A DNA stretch of 37,338 nt, taken from contig NZ_SOEF01000028.1 in assembly GCF_004366375.1 (NCBI RefSeq), forward strand, positions 1-37,338, written 5' to 3'. The stretch is from Halanaerobium congolense. Lineage in GTDB: Bacteria; Bacillota; Halanaerobiia; Halanaerobiales; Halanaerobiaceae. The translations under genes and the position numbers were made by a program. Positions 32,800 to 37,338 of the stretch are shown here, one piece after another (position 1 is the stretch's first letter; each line of letters opens with the position of its first letter). The notes under the pieces are model-generated. The model saw nothing but the letters and a program-made list of their open reading frames with translations, searched no databases and was not told where the DNA came from.

Positions 32800-34113
32800 T
32801 TAATGGAAAACAAAGTAGAATACAAAGACTACACCTAAAACATAGACTAACCAGTGAACATCTTTACCTTTACCTGTAAATAGTTTAACTAAAGGATAAA
32901 CAATAAATCCAAGAGCAATACCATTAGAAATTGAATAAGTTAAAGGCATCGCAATCATTGCAATAAAAGCAGGCAGAATTTCTGTAAAGTCATCCCAGTC
33001 CAGTGCTGTAATATTAGTCATCATCATTGTTCCAACTATAATTAAAGCTGGTGCTGTTGCTGCTCCGGGAACTATAGCAATTAAAGGTTTAAAGAATAAG
33101 GAAAGGAAAAATAAAATAGAAACAACTACACCTGTTAAACCTGTTCTTCCACCTTCAGCTACCCCAGATGCTGATTCAACATAAGTAGTAACTGTACTTG
33201 TTCCAAATAAAGCTCCCCCTGTGGTACCAATAGCATCTGCTAAAAGAGCGCGACTTGCCTTTGGCAGATCACCGTTTTCATCAATATAACCGGCCTGCTG
33301 ACTAACTCCAACCAGAGTTCCTGCTGTATCAAACATATCAACAAAGAGGAAAGAAAGAATAACTCCGATCATTCCTACATTTAAAGCTGCCCCAATATCC
33401 AGCTGAAATAATACACCTGACCAATCTGACATCTTAGGCATGGCAACTACTCCATTAAAAGCAGGGGTAACTCCATTAAACCAACCAAATACTGTAGAAG
33501 CTAAAATACCCCAAAGCAAAGCTCCCTTTACCTTTTTAGCATGTAAAATCCCTGTGAAAATTAAACCAAATAAGGCAACAAGAGCTGATCCTTCTAATAG
33601 ATTACCCATTCCAACTAAAGTAGCATCATTATTAACAACTATTTCTGCATTCTGCAGACCAATAAAAGCTATAAAAAGTCCAATACCGGTACTGATACCA
33701 GTTTTTAAGGCCATAGGAATACTGTTGACTATCATTTCTCTAACTGGTGTTACACTTAAAATAATAAAAATAACACCTTCTAAAAATATAATACCAAGTG
33801 CTGCCTGCCAGCTAACTCCCATTCCAATAACTACAGAATAAGCAAAAAATGCGTTAAGGCCCATCCCAGAAGCAAGTGCAAAAGGATAGTTACTCAATAA
33901 GGCCATTGCCATTGTACCTAAAACTGCACCCATGATAGTTGCAATGAAAACTCCATCAAAAGGCATACCTGCATCACTTAAAATAGTTGGATTGACAAAT
34001 ATAATATACGCCATTGTCATAAAGGTTGTAAATCCAGCAATCACCTCTGTTTTCACATCAGTATTATTTTCCTGCAGTTTAAATAAATTTTCTAAACTCC
34101 CATTATTGCTCAT
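32800..34113 (-). CDS. pbuG: Purine (guanine/hypoxanthine) permease, AzgA/PbuG family
   Basis: A 437-residue, 12-to-14-segment membrane permease of the nucleobase-cation symporter 2 (AzgA) family. Family features are EVIAGFTTFMTMAYIIFVNP near the N-terminus, the ALASGMGLNAFFAYSVV motif, LFVDMFDTAGTLVGVS and the GGALFGTSTVTTYVESASG loop. The substrate call comes from the C-type guanine riboswitch in its leader, which turns expression off when guanine or hypoxanthine is plentiful. The start has AGGAGGG upstream. Transported species in this family are hypoxanthine, guanine and adenine; the riboswitch favours the first two. Confidence 0.93.
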   Translation of the reverse strand: MSNNGSLENLFKLQENNTDVKTEVIAGFTTFMTMAYIIFVNPTILSDAGMPFDGVFIATIMGAVLGTMAMALLSNYPFALASGMGLNAFFAYSVVIGMGVSWQAALGIIFLEGVIFIILSVTPVREMIVNSIPMALKTGISTGIGLFIAFIGLQNAEIVVNNDATLVGMGNLLEGSALVALFGLIFTGILHAKKVKGALLWGILASTVFGWFNGVTPAFNGVVAMPKMSDWSGVLFQLDIGAALNVGMIGVILSFLFVDMFDTAGTLVGVSQQAGYIDENGDLPKASRALLADAIGTTGGALFGTSTVTTYVESASGVAEGGRTGLTGVVVSILFFLSLFFKPLIAIVPGAATAPALIIVGTMMMTNITALDWDDFTEILPAFIAMIAMPLTYSISNGIALGFIVYPLVKLFTGKGKDVHWLVYVLGVVFVFYFVFH

Positions 34114-34186
34114 AAAATAAATACCCTCCTAATTTTTTAAAAAAATAAATTAAAATAGAACAAAATCCACCATTTTCAGATTAAAT

Positions 34187-34242
34187 AAAAAAACCTGAGA
34201 AAATAGATACCCCAACTACAAGGAATCTATCTTCTCAGGTTA
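34187..34242 (-). terminator. Riboswitch-controlled intrinsic terminator
   Basis: Minus-strand CCTGAGAAGATAGAT pairs with ATCTATTTTCTCAGG (one G-U pair), followed by seven T. It lies between the guanine aptamer and the permease start, so it is the expression platform: ligand binding should favour it. Confidence 0.9.
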
Positions 34243-34314
34243 ATCTGCCCATTAAGATAAAACATGAATTACATACATGTAATAAATTAGCCATATAAAT
34301 AGCTAATTCAATTC

Positions 34315-34381
34315 CCCCATAGTTGTCAGTTATCGGCTGACACTAGAGACTTGTGAACCATATCATCACAATTATATGAGG
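34315..34381 (-). promoter_or_regulatory. Purine riboswitch aptamer, guanine class
   Basis: P1 is CCTCATA/TATGGGG, P2 is TTGTGA/TCACAA with the loop TGATATGG, and P3 is TGTCAG/CTGACA with the loop CCGATAA. The junction has TCTCTA and ACT. The C in ACT (equivalent to C74 of the xpt aptamer) indicates guanine/hypoxanthine rather than adenine recognition. P1 3' strand and the following region lead into the terminator. This places the permease under an off-switch. Confidence 0.92.
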
Positions 34382-34436
34382 TCTATTTAGTTTTTATTAA
34401 TTTTTAAAATAATAATCTATTTTATTTCCACTTATT

Positions 34437-34465
34437 ATTATAGATAAAGTTGAGCTGCTTGTCAA
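34437..34465 (-). promoter_or_regulatory. Purine permease promoter
   Basis: Perfect consensus: TTGACA (34460-34465), 17 bases, TATAAT (34437-34442) on the minus strand, with transcription expected to start just before the aptamer. Confidence 0.9.
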
Positions 34466-34482
34466 TGAAGTTTTAATTTTTT

Positions 34483-34896
34483 TTAGTCAGTCTGCTCAAT
34501 CTCATAAGTTGAAGTTATTTCTGCGTTAAGTGAGTTGCTGGCTGAACAGTATTTTTCCTCAGAAAGTTTTATTGCCCTCTCAACTTTCTTTTCATCCAGT
34601 TTTTTACCTTTTAATTTATATTTAATTTGGATTTTAGTAAAACGCTTTGGAGCTTCTTCTGCTCTTTCGGCCTCGATTTCCATCTCAAAATCTTCTAATT
34701 CAGTTTTCATCTTATCTAAAATTAAAACTATATCAATTCCAGTACATCCCGCTAAGCCACCGAGCAGCAGTTCCATCGGTCGAGGTCCCTTATTCTGACC
34801 TCCACTTTCTTCGGCTGAATCAACAGTTAAATCATGTCCTGAAGGGAAATGATTATTAAATTCTAATCCTCCCCGCCAATCTACATTCACTTTCAT
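34483..34896 (-). CDS. OsmC/Ohr-family peroxiredoxin-like protein
   Basis: A 137-residue protein of the OsmC superfamily, closest to the OsmC/YhfA branch. The two cysteines needed to reduce organic peroxides are present: Cys51 (GGLAGCTGIDI) and Cys117 (EKYCSASNSL). It acts in the cytoplasm as a dimer. The gene has an AAGGAGG site and lies 101 bases downstream of the DUF134 gene on the same strand, and upstream of the purine permease promoter. Together with WrbA, ResA and CoA-disulfide reductase it makes the right part of the window rich in thiol/redox genes. Confidence 0.88.
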   Translation of the reverse strand: MKVNVDWRGGLEFNNHFPSGHDLTVDSAEESGGQNKGPRPMELLLGGLAGCTGIDIVLILDKMKTELEDFEMEIEAERAEEAPKRFTKIQIKYKLKGKKLDEKKVERAIKLSEEKYCSASNSLNAEITSTYEIEQTD

Positions 34897-34997
34897 TCTG
34901 CTCCTCCTTTTAAATTATCTATTTAAATTATTTAAGCGATAAACTATCAGAAATATCTTTAGTCTGGTTAAAAATAGCTTAAAGTTAACTGAAAAAC

Positions 34998-35411
34998 TTA
35001 ATTTTCACCCTTATCATTATCAACACAATCCCGACAGGGTTCTACTTTCCTTCTTTTACCATGTCGATGGGCTCTATTTCTTCCCAATTTCTTGCCGCAT
35101 TCCGGACAGTGACCTGGTTTTACCAATCTATAATCCCCACCCTCAAATTTAATTGCCTTACCACAGGTTAAAGCTTCTGCTGCTTTTTTTCTAGCAGAAG
35201 TTAAAACTCGCTGAAAAGTCGGACGAGAAACATTCATTAGTTCTGCCGCTTCTGCCTGAGTTAAACCTTCCACATCCTTTAAACGCAGTGATTCGACCTC
35301 TTCCATAGTAATTTCAACTGTTTCTAACTGATGAGCCGGAACTCCTGCTGGTTTAAAAAATCTTATCTCTGGTAATTTTTCTATAATTCTATCTTTTGTT
35401 GGACGAGCCAT
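34998..35411 (-). CDS. DUF134 (UPF0251) family putative DNA-binding protein
   Basis: A 137-residue protein. Residues 1-100 form the DUF134 domain with a sigma-70 region 4-like helix-turn-helix (GLTQAEAAELMNVSRPTFQ). The tail has two CxxC pairs, CPECGKKLG and CRDC, separated by an Arg/His/Lys-rich segment, which probably bind zinc or an iron-sulfur cluster. I start at the ATG at 35411 (AGGAG eight bases upstream) rather than the GTG at 35420, which overlaps that site. The family is linked to metal/redox regulation in anaerobes, but no regulon is well defined. It lies between CoA-disulfide reductase and OsmC genes. Confidence 0.85.
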   Translation of the reverse strand: MARPTKDRIIEKLPEIRFFKPAGVPAHQLETVEITMEEVESLRLKDVEGLTQAEAAELMNVSRPTFQRVLTSARKKAAEALTCGKAIKFEGGDYRLVKPGHCPECGKKLGRNRAHRHGKRRKVEPCRDCVDNDKGEN

Positions 35412-35444
35412 AGTTTTCACTCCTGTTACAATTTATTAAAGTAT

Positions 35445-35496
35445 AGTGAAACACTTTATTACTATTTATTATAACAGATCAGCAGTCAAAGAACAA
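35445..35496 (-). promoter_or_regulatory. Promoter and palindrome before the DUF134 gene
   Basis: Minus-strand TTGTTC (35491-35496), 17 bases, TATAAT (35468-35473). AGTG-TTT-CACT at 35445-35455 is a perfect inverted repeat just downstream, a candidate operator, perhaps for the DUF134 protein itself. Confidence 0.45.
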
Positions 35497-35498
35497 AA

Positions 35499-36845
35499 TT
35501 ATAATTTCTTTTCAGCTACCATTCCTAAAATAGCTACAGCATCTTTCGGGCCTGAAAATGGTGGAGCATAAGCAAGATCAACCTGGAAAAGTTCATTAGC
35601 TGTCATGCGGTTATAAATGGCAGCTGCTAAAACATCAATTCTTTTATCTGAGCCATCTCCGCCAATAACCTCTGCTCCGACAATTACTCCGTTTTTTCTG
35701 TCAAAAATACCTCTTAAGTGGATATCATCAGTTCCGGGATAGTAGCTGGCATGATTATGGGCCTTGACTTTAACTGCAGCTGCATTAATTCCTTCAGCCT
35801 CTGCCTCTTCTAAATCCAGACCGGTTTTAGCAACTGTTAGATCAAAGACTTTGGTAATCCCAGTTTTTAAAATTCCATAGTGCTTTGCTTCTCCTCCAGC
35901 TGCATTTTCTCCAGCAGTTCTTCCCTGCTTATTAGCTGTTGATCCCAGTGGTACCCAGACATCTTTATTTGTCAATAAATCTTTTGATTCGGCACAGTCA
36001 CCGACAGCATAAATACCCTTGATGTTGGTTTCCAGCTTTTCATTTACTTTAATTGCACCAGTATCTCCAACTTCAATCCCAGCTGCTTCTGCCAGCTTTG
36101 AATTTGCCTTAACTCCAATTGATAAAAGAGCTAGGTCTGCTTCAATTTCTCTGCCGGATCCGGTTACAACTTTTGCCACTTTTCCTTCACCTTCAAAATG
36201 ATCAACACCATCACCTAAAATTAACTCAACACCTTTTTCTTTTAGATGGTCTTCCACCAGGCCTGCCATTTCTTTGCTGAATGGTGGCAGTACCTGATCC
36301 TCAAGCTCAATAACTGTAACATCCATTCCTAATTCACTGAAGGATTCTGCCATTTCTAATCCAATTAGACCGGCTCCAATGATTACCGCCCTCTTAACAT
36401 CATCTCTTTTTACAGCATCTTTTATTTGATCAGCACTTTCCACAGATCTGAGTGTGAAAATGTTTTCTAAATCGATTCCCTCAAATGGTGGTTTAATTGG
36501 TGCTGCACCGGTAGCAATAATCAGTTTATCAAATTCGTACCCACCTTCTTTTCCATTTACTAAATTCTGATAATAAAGTATTTTTTCATCACTGTCTATT
36601 TCAGTTACTTCATGTTCTAAACGAACATCAACCTTATATTTTTCTTCAAAATCCTGAGCCGTATTCATCACTACATTATAGCGTGAAGGTGTGACTCCAG
36701 AAATATAATATGGAAGGCCACAGCCAGCATAAGAAATATCTCTTCCTTTTTCGAAAATGACTATTTCTGCATCCTTATTGGTTCTTCTAGCTTTAGCAGC
36801 AGCACTTGTACCTGCTGCAACAGCACCGATAACTGCAATTTTCAT
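35499..36845 (-). CDS. cdr: CoA-disulfide reductase / FAD-dependent pyridine nucleotide-disulfide oxidoreductase
   Basis: A 448-residue flavoprotein of the NADH oxidase/CoA-disulfide reductase family. The FAD motif at the N-terminus is GAVAAGTSAA. The single redox cysteine is Cys42 in SYAGCGLPYYISG, which forms the CoA-S-S mixed disulfide or sulfenic acid. The NAD(P)H site is IIGAGLIGLEMAESF, and the second FAD motif is GIYAVGDCAE. It reduces CoA disulfide, polysulfide or oxygen with NAD(P)H. The start has AGGAGG at good spacing. It lacks the C-terminal rhodanese domain of the longer CoADR-Rhd enzymes. Precise substrate is not clear from sequence. Confidence 0.92.
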   Translation of the reverse strand: MKIAVIGAVAAGTSAAAKARRTNKDAEIVIFEKGRDISYAGCGLPYYISGVTPSRYNVVMNTAQDFEEKYKVDVRLEHEVTEIDSDEKILYYQNLVNGKEGGYEFDKLIIATGAAPIKPPFEGIDLENIFTLRSVESADQIKDAVKRDDVKRAVIIGAGLIGLEMAESFSELGMDVTVIELEDQVLPPFSKEMAGLVEDHLKEKGVELILGDGVDHFEGEGKVAKVVTGSGREIEADLALLSIGVKANSKLAEAAGIEVGDTGAIKVNEKLETNIKGIYAVGDCAESKDLLTNKDVWVPLGSTANKQGRTAGENAAGGEAKHYGILKTGITKVFDLTVAKTGLDLEEAEAEGINAAAVKVKAHNHASYYPGTDDIHLRGIFDRKNGVIVGAEVIGGDGSDKRIDVLAAAIYNRMTANELFQVDLAYAPPFSGPKDAVAILGMVAEKKL

Positions 36846-37243
36846 CTCAAATTCCTCCTGTTGGAAAATTTTATAATAAATTAATAATTCTTAAAAATAT
36901 TAAATTGAAAATAAATAACTCAAACTTCGCACATATAAAAGTGCTTTTGCTCCTTGAAAATTCAATATTATTTAGCAAAAAAACAGCATGAACGCCCCGT
37001 TTCTGATATAATTGAATAGCAAAAAACAGAAAACATCGTGGTAGATCTCACCTGGATTTAGGCTATACATATGCTTCTAGAAATTTTTGTAACTACCATT
37101 AAGATAAATTATCTTCTACCACTCTAAAAAGAGTATTGTTAACAGTATTTTCTGCTGGTTGAGAAATAGCTGCCAGATTCTCAAAAGTTTTCTTTAAAGA
37201 GCAGCTGATAAATCCTGAAGGTAGGTGACAGTCCAGATCCTGC
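36846..37243. other. Gap of about 400 bases between CoA-disulfide reductase and the IS end
   Basis: No gene with a start and ribosome binding site is visible. It holds only short open stretches, a small GCAC/GTGC hairpin near 36930-36945 and an AT-rich upstream region of the reductase. On the minus strand the frame that follows the TnpB-like end stays open to about 37108, but I see no protein family in it. Probably decayed DNA beside the IS element. Confidence 0.4.
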
Positions 37244-37338
37244 TTGACCCTCCTCGGGGCAAGCCCTCGAGGATTCCTGCTTCTTAGAAGTGGTAACCCA
37301 CCATCTCCACAGGCTTAAAATCCTGTTAGCCCAACAGT
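37244..37338 (-). mobile_element. tnpB: End of an IS200/IS605-type (TnpB) element with a possible omega-RNA scaffold
   Basis: Read on the minus strand, the window edge encodes TVGLTGF, a TAA stop (37315-37317), then ACGDGGLPLLRSRNPRG in the same frame, which resembles the C-terminal end of TnpB proteins (an ACGD-type tail). It is followed by consecutive small hairpins (GTGG/CCAC, CTTCT/AGAAG) and a strong CCTCG-A-GGGC-TT-GCCC-CGAGG hairpin (37252-37272) ending AGGGTCAAG. This is the layout of the right end of IS605-family elements, where the 3' end of tnpB overlaps the omega RNA. Nearly all of tnpB is outside the window; the in-frame stop may mean the copy is decayed. Confidence 0.6.

Noticed and set aside
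36950-37110. Minus-strand stretch reading HMYSLNPGEIYHDVF as a possible gene end
   Set aside because: No start, no ribosome binding site, an in-frame stop just upstream and no recognisable family.

Overview
The window looks like a chromosomal segment of a low-GC, anaerobic Bacillota. Shine-Dalgarno sites are strong (GGAGG), promoters are TTGACA/TATAAT-like, TTG and GTG starts occur, and the gene set is typical of a fermentative anaerobe. The overall character suggests Halanaerobiales (Halanaerobium-like); this is inference, because no rRNA or other marker gene is present. Almost every gene is on the minus strand; resA is the one clear exception.

Layout, left to right. (1) 1-1050: remains of an MFS transporter whose frame breaks close to the window edge, then a gap with terminators. 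(2) 1062-7354: a glycerate module made of a GntP permease, glycerate kinase, CdaR-type sugar-diacid regulator, cation/proton antiporter and a hydroxypyruvate/glycerate-type dehydrogenase. (3) 7475-18766: a glycoside-use operon made of a LacI regulator, ABC binding protein, two permeases (no ATPase), GT4 glycosyltransferase, GH13_18 phosphorylase, zinc-less MDR dehydrogenase, Gfo/Idh dehydrogenase and GH36 glycosidase. Its content resembles the E. coli ycjM-W locus. Two nearly identical LacI-type operators mark the binding-protein promoter region and the lacI promoter. (4) 19028-26857: a tightly coupled four-gene Wadjet (JetABCD, SMC-like) anti-plasmid defence operon, probably type II. (5) 27002-31905: an orphan 46-residue ORF, wrbA, an aminotransferase, a larA-family racemase broken by one missing base, a REPIN-like palindrome and adenosylhomocysteinase. 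(6) 32165-36845: resA, a purine permease under a complete guanine-class riboswitch, OsmC, a DUF134 regulator and CoA-disulfide reductase. (7) 37244-37338: the end of an IS200/IS605-type (TnpB) element whose body lies outside the window.

How the parts may work together. If the GH13_18 enzyme is a glucosylglycerate phosphorylase, it would release D-glycerate, and the kinase that converts glycerate to 2-phosphoglycerate, the glycerate-family permease and the dehydrogenase are encoded next door. The glycosyltransferase resembles those that build mannosylglucosylglycerate. The whole 1-18.8 kb stretch could therefore be a locus for glycerate-based compatible solutes. This is a hypothesis from gene content, not proof. 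The right-hand part groups thiol and redox functions (ResA, OsmC, CoA-disulfide reductase, WrbA) with purine and methyl-cycle genes.
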